DNA of 64,000 nucleotides from Chamaecrista fasciculata (GCA_003254925.1 QANZ01029243.1:112038-176037); one strand, 5' to 3'. Shown: positions 34,600 through 46,408, numbered from the stretch's first letter. A program made the numbers and translations. The notes: generated by a model not told the origin, from the letters alone.

Positions 34600-35710
34600 G
34601 TTGCTGCCACCTCAGCCCTTTTATTTGGAGGAATTCTCAGACTCTTTTAGTGAAGGTCATGTGCCAACCATGTGCTGAGGGTTTTATTTTGGGAAAGGGA
34701 AGCATATTTAAAGGGAGATGAAATGAGAAAGAGAGGATACGCACATTTTGGAGGCAGAAACGCATATACTGGAAGCTGAAGCAGGGAGCTCGTGTGGAAG
34801 GACCCAATCCGCCATTTGTTCATCCTCTGCTCAGATTTGCTAGCTTTTCTTCTTTCCCTAGTTTTAATTTCGTTCTTGTAATGGATTTCAGAGGCTAGAC
34901 CTCTAATCTAGCTTGGTTGTATAGAGATATGGAGGATTTCATGTTTTGAGACTAAACTTTGATCTTAATGCAATCTTATTTTCCTTTGAGTTTTGATTCT
35001 CTCTCTGATTTAGTTTATGATTGTCTTGGATGGATTATGTTAGAGAGCTCCTAATTGTATTTCATTCATGATTAATCTTGTCATCTAGGCTCAAATCTTT
35101 GTTTGATGTTTAGAGAAGTGACACATGCTTTGTTAGTAGAATAGCTTCATTTCTATTTTCAAAAGTATGAGAAGGAATCTCTAATTTAGCTACCACCACT
35201 GAGACCTAGTTAAATTAGGCTTAGTTCATCTCTTGTTATAATTGTTCTTGAACTTGAGAGTCTATTACTTAAGAGTTTGAGATAGATGAAGGTAGGTCGG
35301 TTCCAACTTCTGATTTTGTGAGATATTGATGAAATCTAACTTTTCTTCAAGCTAAGCAAACTCAAGGTTATAAGATGTTTTGTCAATGATTAACATGAGA
35401 AACTTCATTTCAATATGCAACCCGGCTAGATGTTTTTATTGCTGAATTTTCTTAACCCGTGTTCTCACTTACTTTGTTAGTAGAATCATCAATCCAAATT
35501 AATTTGCTTCTATTTACTTTAGTTTTTCACTATTTAGAGTCTTAATTAACAATCCACTCCATTTTAAGTTCCATTGTTATTTTCAAACTTGAATCCTAGT
35601 CACTCTACCCCGTTGGATTCGACCCTGCTCTCACTTGCTACAAATTTAGGAATATTAAGAAAGTAGGATTTAATTTGTTGGTTCCGACGACTAACACCCA
35701 TAGCAAGTCA
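34600..35710. mobile_element. probable LTR/Gypsy-derived non-coding remnant
   Basis: The prose-like low-GC sequence ends with CCCGTTGGATTCGACCCTGC, TCACTTGCTAC and TTGGTTCCGACGACTAACACC. These resemble the untranslated region just before the coding part of plant Gypsy-type elements. No LTR pair or coding frame is seen. This is recognition from general memory only. Confidence 0.35.
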
Positions 35711-36445
35711 TGAAAATCTTCACATTATCCGAAGAAAGAAAAATTGAATCTTCTTTGGCGCGGCCTTCTCCCCATTAATTTGTTAAGAAATCATCGAGAG
35801 CTTATAATTATCAAGCGTCCAATTAGCAGTTTAATTATCTCAATTCATCCTAGCAGTTAAGCTAAGGGATCGCAGTATCGGACCTTCTTTTAATATTATC
35901 TACTCAAGTGTTTCTACCTTGTGTTATTTTGTTTCCTATCAAATTCTCTCTTTTCCACATGTACCTTTCTTTCTAATAGTTCTCCGTATTTTTTTCTAAC
36001 TATGTGATGGATTATAGATAACTCGCGAAGGCTTATATAAGCAGTTCACAACTGAACAAGCATTCCTTAACATTGTACAGAATCCATTTTCAGTAAGTGT
36101 GTGAATGATGAGAAAAATTAAAAGATGCTAACCTTTTAATTGAGTCACATAACTAAGTCATGATCGATGCTCCCAACTCCCAAGCGAAGTTGCCCGCGGT
36201 GAATATTTACCCAGGAGCATAAAATTACGTACAAATGGGACGCTTTTAGCTGATATTTTATTGATTGAAACAACATTACATGTGGTTCAAGAATCTAGCA
36301 CAGCACGACAAAATGATTTAAGTATACTGTGCCCAGCTTTTATGCATGACTTTAATTTATATATAGATATAGACACGTAATATTAATGTATGTAAGCTCT
36401 ATATATGTGCCTTCATTTCACTCTCATATCCCAGGCCACTAGGAG
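35711..36445. other. intergenic between convergent genes
   Basis: No gene is seen; the part near 36446 is probably the 3' UTR of the minus-strand gene. Confidence 0.5.
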
Positions 36446-37301
36446 TTAATAGGTCCACTCCTTTGGAAGAAATATCTCTGGAGAACTTTGATTCTCGGAA
36501 ACGACACCACATTGCTTGAACGCATCCTTGGGTTCATTCGTCTTTTTGCTTGAACTATTGTACACTCCTTCACGTTTTCTTGGGCTACGTTTAGGATGAT
36601 CTGCAAATAAGATGAAGCCCATGGCGTTAATTATTATTTTATATATTCATATATTATACTCTGTTTATAGCCAAGAATTAAAACTATGTATGTTCTTAAA
36701 TAATTAAAAGGGAATAATTAATAAAAGCATTTCAAATTGAAGACCTGGACAGGGTGAAACTTGCAAGCCTAATGCATGCACGTTGAGATTTAAAGCTTGA
36801 ACCACTCGGGCTGGAAGGAGGACAGGAGAACAAGCTGCAATCACAATAATAATTAAAGAACATAAATATTAGTCATTTGAAAAACTTATAGTTGATGAGC
36901 TAGCGCTATCAAATATTTAATATGAGAGAAAAGAAAAAATTGTATATATGTAATGTAGCTACGCCTACCTGGCTTCTTGGTTGATTGGAAGTTTGTGCCT
37001 GCCCTCTGGGGTAAGAATACACCGGTTCCACATGATCTTTGCCCAGATTCTAAGAAAATCGCTTGCATTCCTGGTCCACCATTCCCATGTTTTGGCCTTT
37101 GGTACCATCTTGAGCTACATTTTGAGACCTACCATTACCAAATACAAACTATTATGAGCTACATTTTATGAGTTACCTTTGGTATAATATAATGCTAAAT
37201 CTATATATACCAGCGAATAAGCCTCTAAATTCGTTCATTCTTTATAAATATATGCACAAAGAAAAGCTCTGCTTCATTATATATACTACTAATTATATAT
37301 G

Positions 37302-37340
<39 letters not shown>

Positions 37341-38193
37341 TACGTTGTTTCAATATGGTGTCCAATTGGTATCTGTGTTACTTCAGAAGGTATAGCTAGT
37401 AATTAGACATAATCCTTCGTCGGCCCTTTTGCTACGACGAAGGGTGTAGGTTCTATTTTTTGATTATTTCTATTGGTTGGGCTTTAAGCTTGTACTTCCT
37501 TGTCATTGGTTACTTATGTTCTTCGGCCCACAGACCCTGGTGTACTATTTGTACAAGGCATGCGTAATGACACTCCTATTTTAATGTTACATGCTGTAGA
37601 ACTTTTTGTCATGACGTACTAACGTCTCTTCTAAGTTATCTACAAATTAATATCCATATTTTCAGATATATATAAATATATAGTGGGTAGTTGTAGGCTT
37701 CATTTATGAGGACCAAGGTGCCTGATTCATATATCTTTGGAACAAATTATCTGTCCTGCTGGACGCTGGTGTGTTTAAATCAAAGCAGAAAAGGCTACAG
37801 CCTAATTAATGAATACCCTAATTGACTCAACATTTACACAAACGCAGAGAACTGAACAACTGAACAAGAGAAAGGCATTGAAATATTAAGATAGATCAGT
37901 GGTACTGGTACCTGATGCAAAAGTGGTTCCCTACGACGCAGACGATGCTCCTGCTGCTGATGATGAAGATTTAGGTGTGGGTATCTCGTATAAACCTGAA
38001 GCATCACCATTACAAAACATAAATGTAAATTCAAAAAATTGGAGGAGAGAATATGAAAGATGAAAGATGAGGGAATGAAGTAAAAGACATTAGAATCGCA
38101 AGCCAGGTCGTATACAACAGAAGTGGGTAACCATAACATTCCTTCTTCTTCAAAACAAACTTGAGCATTATCCTGATGATGAAGAGCAGCCAT
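36446..38193 (-). CDS. conserved plant protein of unknown function (five exons)
   Basis: Exons in transcript order: 38193-38089, 37995-37912, 37128-36969, 36834-36745 and 36600-36446. All have GT..AG introns and join in phase to 197 aa, ending KEWTY-stop. I do not recognise a named domain. Seen: N-terminal MAALHHQDNAQVCFEEEGML with an acidic-hydrophobic motif (EEEGMLWLPTSVVYDL), then HLNLHHQQQEHRLRRREP. A conserved-looking core follows, GMQAIFLESGQRSCGTGVFL and PQRAGTNFQS, then LLPARVVQALNLNVHALGLQ, and a basic tail (PKRSPRKRE). GTGVFLP and LLPARVVQALNLN recur, as I recall, in a plant-only family of small uncharacterised proteins. No signal peptide or membrane segment; the basic tail suggests a nuclear or cytosolic protein. 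It converges on TT8. Confidence 0.85.
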
Positions 38194-38700
38194 GAGTTAT
38201 GGTTATTGGTATTGTTATTTCATTTGGGATGGAAGAGAAGGAGAGGGCTTTAATGCTCCAACTTCTGACCTGCAACTTAACTAATTAAACTTACGTGTTA
38301 GCGAGCAACAGGGGAAGTGGGGGAGCATAAAATATATTATAAGTTATAACCAAAACAAGGATCCAAATACCAAAATTAGTGAATCCCACAATGGCTACGC
38401 TCCTCTACAAACGCGTGCTCTCCACTGCTTCTTCTGTATTATTAATTTTTGTATACGCAACAGAGAACCTCAAGCCTTAAGCTGCGCGTACGAACCATTA
38501 CGTATTGTCGTTTAGGATTGTTACATCGTTGTCGTTCACATATTGACCCGATTACGAATCCACCTCTCCAGTCTCCACTACTAACTGCATTTACCAATAT
38601 TAAACCACGCTATAATACCTGTATTTCTGGAACGTTCATACCAATTTACTAACTTACCCTTGTCGCTTCCGCTCCATCTTGAAATTTTTTTTTTTTTTTT
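38194..38700. other. upstream region of the minus-strand gene
   Basis: Promoter-side spacer ending in a T-run at about 38683-38700. No gene is seen. Confidence 0.5.
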
Positions 38701-38701
38701 T

Positions 38702-39075
38702 GGCTAAAACACTTATTTTGTCCCCAAACTTTACATTTGTTGTTAATTCCGTCTTCAATCTTTTTTTCTGGCAATGGTGTCCTCAATGTTTCACATTTTG
38801 ATCAAATTTATCATTTGCTTTTAATTTAGCCAAATATTAACGACAGAATCTATGTGGCTAACGATATATAATGTAAAATTGATAGAAAAAGAAACTCAAA
38901 TCCTAACTCAAATTGAAAAACATGATGCAGTATATTGTTAATTTATTAAAAGGAGTTAGTCAAAGAATAAAATTGACGAAAATGTGAAAGATTGGATTTG
39001 AAATTGACAGCAAAAAAAAATTGAGGACAAAATTGACCGTTGATATAAAGTTTGAGAACAAAATTAATAATTTTT
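38702..39075. mobile_element. fold-back element
   Basis: The left arm (GGCTAAAACACTTATTTTGT, CCCCAAACTTTA) is mirrored by TAAAGTTTGAGAACAAAATTAATAATTTT on the right. Inner GTCTTCAATC and GATTGGATTTGAAATTGAC words pair loosely. Similar in style to 4648-5063. No coding region. Confidence 0.65.
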
Positions 39076-40210
39076 CTATTTATTTTTTCTTTTCTAGAAA
39101 ATCTAAACCCACCATGCCACCATAAACAACAATCTCAATACTGGTTCAGAATTTAATAATTCATTTCAGATCAAGAATTATTTTCTCGGAAAATAATTGC
39201 TCCACTCAAAAATTTCTTCATTTCTTGAGCTTGTAAGAAGCAGAGAAGAGGGAGGAGATATTGGTCATTTATTAGAAAGCCTTTCTGGGCGTGGCTGTAG
39301 ACGTGGACGTAGGTTGGATTGGGTAAACCCCTCCCTCTAAGGTTGTTGCAGTGATTATGCTTGGCGTACGGTTATGCTGGCTTGCTCCATCATTTCATAT
39401 TTAATGTTTCCTTTGGTCAAAACCCATCCTCTAATCTTTATTATTAAAATTGATTCCTTTTATTTTTTAAGCTTTACTTGTTAATGATTTTGGTGATGAT
39501 GATCCATTCTAAAAGATCAATATCCAAACTTTATGTACAAAAAATCAGAGCACATGTTATCCAAGACTAACGTAACCGGTGGAATCTCATGTACAGAAAC
39601 TTATTTTCTTAACCACCACACCAAATCCTCCCAACATCTTTGCCAGAAGCAGGCCATTTGTCTGATCAACAAAATAAAATTCATGAGCAACCAAATTTGG
39701 ATATATGTCCAAATTCAGTATGTACGTCCAAAACTAGCAGATATGTTAGCAAACCAAATTAGGTTAATAATTCTAAGAAACTGCTCTCAAAACTAATTTC
39801 TGCTCTTTAACGGACCATAATACTATAGCCGTGATCCACATTGAACCCAATTCCCCAAAGCGCCTAATTATAGTTAAAGAAACAATATTATTACTGACAC
39901 AATTACTTATATATGCCTGATAAGTTGATCAAATCATCAAGGCAGCAAGCCCTGACCTAGTTAGTCCTTTTACTATGGTCTAGTTTAATCCACTAATATT
40001 TTAGAGTATATTATTCTCGTGAAAGATATCCAGCTAAGTCAAGGGTTTCGGACCCATAAAACCAGCTTTCCTAACGAAGCCCATAGTTTTTCGGCCTGAA
40101 AATGAAGCCCATAGTTGTTTGTTATAAACACAAAACTTCATTAGTTCATTTTGTCAAGGCCCGCTTACTTTTACTTATAATATTCCCCTATGCTTTTGTT
40201 CATGTGAGTC
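39076..40210. other. intergenic, no gene seen
   Basis: The frame at 39533-39796 has no recognisable features. Confidence 0.5.
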
Positions 40211-40259
40211 AAACTTAAAATTAGTAAGGGATGTCTAAGGAGGATAAAGGAATAGAAGG

Positions 40260-40640
40260 ACAGAGGATTGAGTTCTTTTTTTCTTATTTGGAAATTTGAA
40301 AATTACAAGGGAAGAGATTTCTTCCCTTCTTATAAATTTCAAATTGATGTATTTTGAAGGAGAGATGGATGGTCAAACAAAGAGAAGAAACTTAATTAAG
40401 CACTTAATCCTTCTCTTCCTATTAAGGAGGAGAGGATTAAGACATCTTCCCCTTAATTTGGAAATTTGAAAATTAGAGGGAGAGAATTAGGAAATGAAAA
40501 TTAATTTTTCATTCTCTTCCCTCTTTATAAATTCTAAATACTTCAAATTAAAATAATTTGGAGGAGAAATTGAATTACAAATAAAGGGAAGAAACTTAAG
40601 GACTAATCTTTCCCTCCTCTCCCTTTCCTTCTTCAATCTC
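40260..40640. repeat. two diverged tandem copies of a ~190-bp unit
   Basis: Each copy has TTTGGAAATTTGAAAATTA, a GGGA-rich stretch, its mirror (TTCCCTTCTTATAAATT or TTCCCTCTTTATAAATT), then AAAGAGAAGAAACTTAA or AAAGGGAAGAAACTTAA. The mirrored halves make each unit partly palindromic, so this may be a degraded inverted-repeat transposon. Confidence 0.55.
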
Positions 40641-40649
40641 TCTGATTTC

Positions 40650-41100
40650 ATTTCTTTTCTAATTGTCAAACAAACCTTTAATACTTTAGCTTGAGTTAGA
40701 GGAAAGGATATAGAAGCAGCTAGATATAAGATACCAAATTAAACTATTAAAGCCACTTATTTATATTTTGTGAAGTGTAATTTCGGTAAAGTTTGCTTTA
40801 GTTTTGTTGAATTTTGTGAAGTTTCAAAAAAAAAAAAAAGGAGATAAGGATAGATATAGTCATATAGAGATAAAGTTCCTTATATAAAATAATTAAATGT
40901 ATGAGATCTACAAATTTTCTTTCTACACATTTCTATCTATTATATTCTCTCTAAACTTAAAAGAAAATTAGACAATCATAATTCCAAAGTTACTGTGTGC
41001 AAAATTCCTTACAAATCAAAGCAGTCTGCTTAGTCGGTGGGAGACACAAGACACGGAAGGTTGAATTATTTCTTCAAATTGGAAGCTATTCGGCAATGAA
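40650..41100. other. intergenic, no gene seen
   Basis: AT-rich spacer with an A-run near 40827. Confidence 0.5.
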
Positions 41101-41104
41101 AATG

Positions 41105-41258
41105 TTTTTTTCTTTTTGGTTTTTAAGGGATCATCAAGGTCATAGGTATTTATTATTTAAAAATGATCTATCAACAAGACTCTCACATCAGTAGCAGAAA
41201 TTGAGCTCACGACCTTATGAGTTATGAGATGACTCCTTATCAACTGGATCAATCTTTG
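41105..41258 (-). mobile_element. possible SINE in reverse orientation
   Basis: Read on the minus strand: a tRNA-like head (GATCCAGTTGATAAGGAGTC as A-box, GGTCGTGAGCTCAATTTC as B-box) is followed about 100 bases later by an A-rich tail (AACCAAAAAGAAAAAAAC). I could not find a target duplication. Confidence 0.45.
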
Positions 41259-41639
41259 TTGGCTTCTTTTGTTATTTTGTTATTTTTTTCATTTTTAATA
41301 TTTAAGAAAACATTTATTTTATGAAGTTAATTTTTAAGAAATTATATTAATTTAAATAATTATAAATTATATGATATTTGTGTCTAATTACAATTAAATG
41401 ATGATACTATTATGTTCATGAAGTTTAATTATTACTTTCATGTAAAATTATAAAATATTACAAATTAATTTTTGAAAATACTGAAAATGCCTTTTTAATT
41501 TTTTTGTTTTTGTTTTTAGTCTATTTCAAGATGTATTTTTAAAACTTTTTTGACAAATATATTTTTAGTCGCATTTTTTACAAAAAATCAAACGGACCTT
41601 ATTAACTCGGTTGCATAGAATAATTAATAAGACTATTAT

Positions 41640-41646
41640 ATTATGT
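41640..41646. repeat. left 7-bp flanking duplication of the Pack-MULE-like element
   Basis: ATTATGT, identical to 43372-43378. Confidence 0.7.
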
Positions 41647-42009
41647 AGGCAAAACACCCTTTCATGGCCCTAACGTTTGCAGTGATTTTCAGTTATGCCC
41701 TTAACGTTTCATTTTGTTCAGACATGCCCTCAATGTGCAACCAACGTTTCAATTATGCCCTCAATTTTGACTTAATGCACATGTGCCAATTTTTTTTGCT
41801 TATGTGTCATTTTTTTTGTTTGACTTGATTACGTGGCATCATGACTGGATTTACATTTTTGAACATAAAAAATGAGTAAACTAGCAAATCAGTCCCTGGA
41901 TTTACATTTTTCATCATCTTCATTCATTTTAGTCCCAAATTCTCAAAATAAAATTGTAAAGTGTCTCAAAACACTTCCAAACATTTCAATTTAGTCCTTA
42001 AAAGTATTA

Positions 42010-42075
42010 AAAACCCTAAAACCTAAACTCTAAAATTCTAAACCCTAAAACCCTAACCCCTAAACCCCTAAAAAA
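42010..42075 (-). repeat. degenerate telomere-like CCCTAAA tract in the left arm
   Basis: Repeated AACCCTAAA / AACCCCTAAA words. The mirror copy (TTTAGGG type) is at about 42904-42972 in the right arm. This is the plant telomere motif, imperfect. Confidence 0.7.
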
Positions 42076-42204
42076 ACCACTCTCTTGCAATTTGGTCCCT
42101 AATTCCTCAAATTTATTAAATCAGAATTAAAAAAAAAATTGGTCCCTAAATCCTAATTTCATTATCATCTTCATCTTCTTCATCATCATCATCATCATCC
42201 CGCT

Positions 42205-42430
42205 TTAACACCACCAAAAAATCTGTATATAATGCAACCAAAGACGCAACGAATGAAGAAGAAGAGAAAGTGCAGTGAAGTTCGTTTGTTTGGTTTTAGG
42301 GAATGCAGAGAGATGAGAGGACCTGCGCTGACCAGAACTGAGATCGACAGCCCGGTCAAGCGCAAAATCAGCGGCCGCAATTGCCACCAAAAACATGTCG
42401 AAGACGGGTGAACCATCCCTGCGCGCCGCT
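42205..42430 (-). pseudogene. second captured gene fragment, origin unknown
   Basis: GC-rich DNA inside the element, open on the minus strand in two frames. One frame reads MFLVAIAAADFALDRAVDLS, the hydrophobic-then-basic look of a membrane protein N-terminus, after a short GC-rich leader. I cannot name the donor gene. It stops in the left-arm junction. Confidence 0.4.
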
Positions 42431-42558
42431 ACACCAGTTTTAATCTCTATTTCTTAAAAATTTCAAAATCTGAAATCTCAAATACCTCTCTAAATATCCA
42501 GTTCGAACAATTTTAACTATTTTCGCTATCAATCTGTTTTTTGATTAGATCCATTAAG

Positions 42559-42728
42559 ATGAGTGACAAATTGAAGGATTTTGGTCATTCATCTCGGCTT
42601 GACGGTAAGTACGAATTAGGTCGGCTTATCGGCCATGGCACTTTCACTAAGGTGTACCACGCGAAGAACTTGCAAAGCGGGAAGAGCGTGGTGTTGAAGG
42701 TGGTTGGCAAAGAGAAAGTCAATAAGGT
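42559..42728 (+). pseudogene. captured CIPK kinase 5' fragment
   Basis: From the ATG at 42559, about 55 codons read as the N-lobe of a CBL-interacting protein kinase: SSRLDGKYELGRLIGHGTFT, KVYHAKNLQSGKSV, VLKVVGKEKV. The Gly-rich loop (G-x-G-x-F-x-K-V) and the ATP-binding lysine of VLK are present. Bases before the ATG look like the donor's 5' UTR. The kinase stops after VNK at the junction with element sequence, so no C-lobe, activation loop or NAF domain exists. The frame continues into the arm as nonsense (poly-Asp/Glu). Confidence 0.85.
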
Positions 42729-43371
42729 GGTTGTATTAATTCACTGTCCAAAATGTTTGCAGGGGAATGTACAAGATGATGATGATGATGATGAAGAAGA
42801 AGATGAAGATGATAATGAAATTAGGATTTGGGGACCAATTTTTTTTTTTAATTCTGATTTAATAAATTTGAGGACCTATGGACCAAATTGCAAGAGAGTG
42901 GTTTTTTTAGGGGTTTAGGGGTTAGGGTTTTAGGGTTTAGAATTTTAGAGTTTAGGTTTTAGGGTTTTTAATACTTTTAAGGATTAAATTGAAATGTTTG
43001 GAAGTGTTTTGGGACACTTTACAATTTTATTTTGAGAATTTGGGACTAAAATGAATGAAGATGATGAAAAATGTAAATCCAGGGACTGATTTGCTAGTTT
43101 ACTCATTTTTTTATGTTCAAAAATGTAAATCCAGTCATCATGCCAATGTGGAAAAACAAAATAAGAATGCCCAGTCATGATGCCACGTAATCAAGTCAAA
43201 CAAAAAAAATGACACATAAGCAAAAAAATTGCCACATGTGCATTGAGTCAAAATTGAGGGCATAATTGAAACGTTGGTTGCACATTGAGGGCATGTCTGA
43301 ACAAAATGAAACGTTAAGGGCATAACTGAAAATCACTGCAAACGTTAGGGGCATGAAAGGGTGTTTTGCCT

Positions 43372-43378
43372 ATTATGT
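43372..43378. repeat. right 7-bp flanking duplication of the Pack-MULE-like element
   Basis: ATTATGT, identical to 41640-41646. Confidence 0.7.
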
Positions 43379-46285
43379 ATTATTAATTTCGACATTATGT
43401 GCAAAGCTCTTTGAAATTTTGGCCTAGTAGAATTATTTTATCATTTTATCTACGATTCGGCCTACAACAACTGGTTTGGTTTTATATGAATCTTAAATCG
43501 GGGACTAGTCCAAGGATACTCACTCAGATTCTGCAGATGGCAAGATTTCGGCATATATTTAGGAGGAAAAAAAAAACAAACATTGTAGTTTTGATTCATA
43601 AGCTATATATATTTTGTCAGGTACATATATTACGTATCGATCCATCCAGAAATGATTAAGCCCCCCATAGTAATAACAGAGAACAATAAATCTACAGAAG
43701 CAGACAAATCAAGATTGAAGCGAATCCTGAATCCTAACATTTACTTGGTTGAATTGTTGGTCTCTCAATATATAAGGAAACATTTTCCAAATTAGCAAGC
43801 AGCAAAGCTAATAATTAGCTATATGACGACAGAGTGGTAGTTAGGCATAAATATGCATAGACCTGCCGTCATGAAAAGCTTTAATCAGGACAATGACCCA
43901 TTCGGCCATTACGCTCTGTGGGTCTCAAATTGACAAATTGAATCAATAATAATATAATATGGCTCTCTCTCTCTCTCACTCGCACACATATATAGACATT
44001 ATATTTGTCGTCCCATAGATAATCTTCCTGCATGATGGAATATATAAGGAAATGGAGGTTAAAGCACAAACAAGCTTAGGTAGCATACTAGCGTGTTGGA
44101 ATTTTAAAACCACGAACCCATATATATTTATTCAGTCATCATTATATATGAAATTACATGAATTTAAAAATATATAATTTTTTTTCGTTAATTTGATGTT
44201 CTAAAAAATCAATTTCAAATTTAACACAATATTTCAAACATTTTATAAGCATAACAGAAAATCTAATTCAATATAATCTTTCTAGACTTTACAATAGATA
44301 AAATAATAACCAAATACATTGATAAAAAATAATTAATTAATTTTGAATCATATCTTCAATAATTTATATCCCAAAATGATGATCGAAATCATCCTGAAAA
44401 TGCAAGTTTTGTCACTGGATGAGTAGAAATTAAATTCAACCACCTCCTCATAGCACAATTCTCATGAGAAATAGATAAACTCTATGGCTAAAATATACAT
44501 GTAAGATGTGAGTTGAAGTAAGAAAAGAAATATAAGAGAAAAATGAAAGAAGGAAATATTTAATATTTATTGATGAATAACAGAATAAACCACAATCTCT
44601 TTGAAATTTGGAGTCATCCTATGCTAATTAAGGTTCTAAATTGGGTCAGTCTCGGATAACCTGACCCAAAACCTGTCAACATAAAGATTGTTAAAGTAAA
44701 ATCATCGTGTGTGCTCACAATACGGCTCATGAGACTAGGGGCTACCTTACGTAAATAGAAGGATTCCTCATGTATTTCTCAATACATACATTGATACACA
44801 TCTTAGTTGTTGCTTTGTCAAAATACTAACTTAGAAGTCGGAAACTTGAGAGTTCATATTTCACATACGTTAGCATATTCATACTCCAGTAAATTCACTC
44901 TTGTCCTCATGAATCAAATCAGCTAGCCAAGGTCCTCTATATATATGTGGTTCATAATTATGTTCCGGTTTATATATATATACATAATTGAGTCATCTTA
45001 TCAAACATCAACTCAATCTATACCTGACACAACTTATATTATCCCGGCATTATATTGAATTAATTAATTAATTAGCTTCAATAATTCTTCTATATGATCA
45101 ATTATGTGGGGATCGGATACGTTCTAATTAGGATAAGATTTGATATGACCTACTTGGAAAATTATATTAGGGCGGAAGCGCTAGCTCAAATATTTGGAAG
45201 AAATCAGGTAGATCGATCGAGAAGGCATGCATGTTATGGAATATGGTTGGTGTTGGTGTATATATGACACGGATCCAACTATAAAAGGATAAAGACTAGC
45301 TAGCTAACTAGCTTTATAGTATTATTACAAAGTTCCCAACATATGTGGCAAGCAAGCAAAATATATATAGCTTGTACATCACTTCCTCTTTTGGCGTTTT
45401 GGAAACATGCAAAGCTAAAAAAACTACTAATTAATTAATTAATTAAGACCCCACTTTTAATTTCTCAACGTGTGGATTGAATAGAAATTATTAATTAAAG
45501 CAGGGAGCTCCTTAATATTAATAACACGTCTATTAATTGGGTTTATGTTTGAATGGCCTTCTCATTTTCCACCACATGATATACATGGACAAATTAAGAA
45601 AAGTTCACCTACATATATATGATAGACACAGATTTTTTACAACACACACACATATACGAATGTATAATAAGTGGCCCAGGGTTTGTAGTGTGAGCAGCAA
45701 ATTAATATGTGATCGATATATAGCTTGTGCCTAGTAGGCTAGTCAGAGTGTAGAGGGGGATTCATTTGTCCATTTTGTTTAAGTTGTCTGTGTAATGTTT
45801 GTATGTGGCATGCAGTGCCTTGTCAAGGAGGGGACACTAATGCTAGTGGTACGTAGTGGAACTGCTTATATATATATATACGCACCATTTTTTTTTTCTC
45901 CTCTATAATTCATTTGCTGCTTTCTTTGTATTTCTTTGTCTCAATTAATTACCTCACTGAACTAATTGAATCTGAATCAAAATCACATAACTATATTCAC
46001 TAATACATACCACATAATTATTAAGCTTTCAATAATTTAATTATCACAAATGCTCTGGCCCAATTAATACATATCACTTGCACTAGAAGCTGTTTCAATT
46101 CATCATAGGAATTTTCTAGATATTGATTTCTTTTTTATTGAATTAAAAAACGTATGAGAGTAATTGAAAGTTTGAAACATCATAAAGTGTATATATATAT
46201 TATATATACAACAAAACACTAATTAGTCAACTTAGGTATTTATGTACCTCTATATAATGATATGGGGAGTGGGGACACTTCAAAT
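43379..46285. other. gene desert
   Basis: About 2.9 kb of AT-rich DNA with TA and GA/CT microsatellites (43963, 45869). No gene is recognised. Confidence 0.5.
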
Positions 46286-46290
46286 AGGGC

Positions 46291-46408
46291 GTTGTACAGC
46301 AGAGGGTGTTGTGCGGCGAGGACCAATCAACAGGCGCCATGTGTGCGCCACTATACACGTGGCACTCGACTACTAGTCCTTGCCGCACAGCACCCTCTAC
46401 TGTACAAC
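46291..46408. mobile_element. hairpin MITE, copy 2
   Basis: The left arm GTTGTACAGCAGAGGGTGTT, GTGCGGCGAGGAC is mirrored by GTCCTTGCCGCACAGCACC and CTCTACTGTACAAC. The loop has GGCGCCATGTGTGCGCC and CACGTGGC. It shares GTGCGGCGAGGACCAAT and the right-hand AGAGGATCC..TGCC with copy 1 at 15383-15518. Confidence 0.8.

Larger units (their letters stand above)
41647..43371. mobile_element. Pack-MULE-like element with ~550-600-bp inverted arms and captured host gene pieces
   Basis: The ends AGGCAAAACACCCTTTCATG and the mirror CATGAAAGGGTGTTTTGCCT open two very long inverted arms, 41647-42199 and 42775-43371. The right arm is about 44 bases longer owing to one insertion near 43135-43180. Arm landmarks on both sides include GCATGTCTGAACAAAATGAA, a (ATC)n/(GAT)n inner end, and a CCCTAAA-rich tract. 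Immediate flanks are 7-bp repeats ATTATGT. The 575-bp interior is unlike the arms. It contains the 5' end of a CIPK kinase gene (plus strand) and a second GC-rich piece open on the minus strand. Long arms around gene fragments are the Pack-MULE pattern; Mutator-like elements normally make 9-bp duplications, so 7 bp is atypical. Confidence 0.85.

Noticed and set aside
34600-35710. lncRNA or gene
   Set aside because: No open frame or splice signals; its phrases resemble retroelement untranslated DNA.
42541-42918. functional protein kinase gene
   Set aside because: Only the N-lobe start is present, inside a transposon; the remainder of the frame is inverted-arm sequence.
45480-45540. microRNA precursor (GCAGGGAGCTCC)
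   Set aside because: Resembles part of a miRNA-like word, but no matching arm forms a hairpin nearby.
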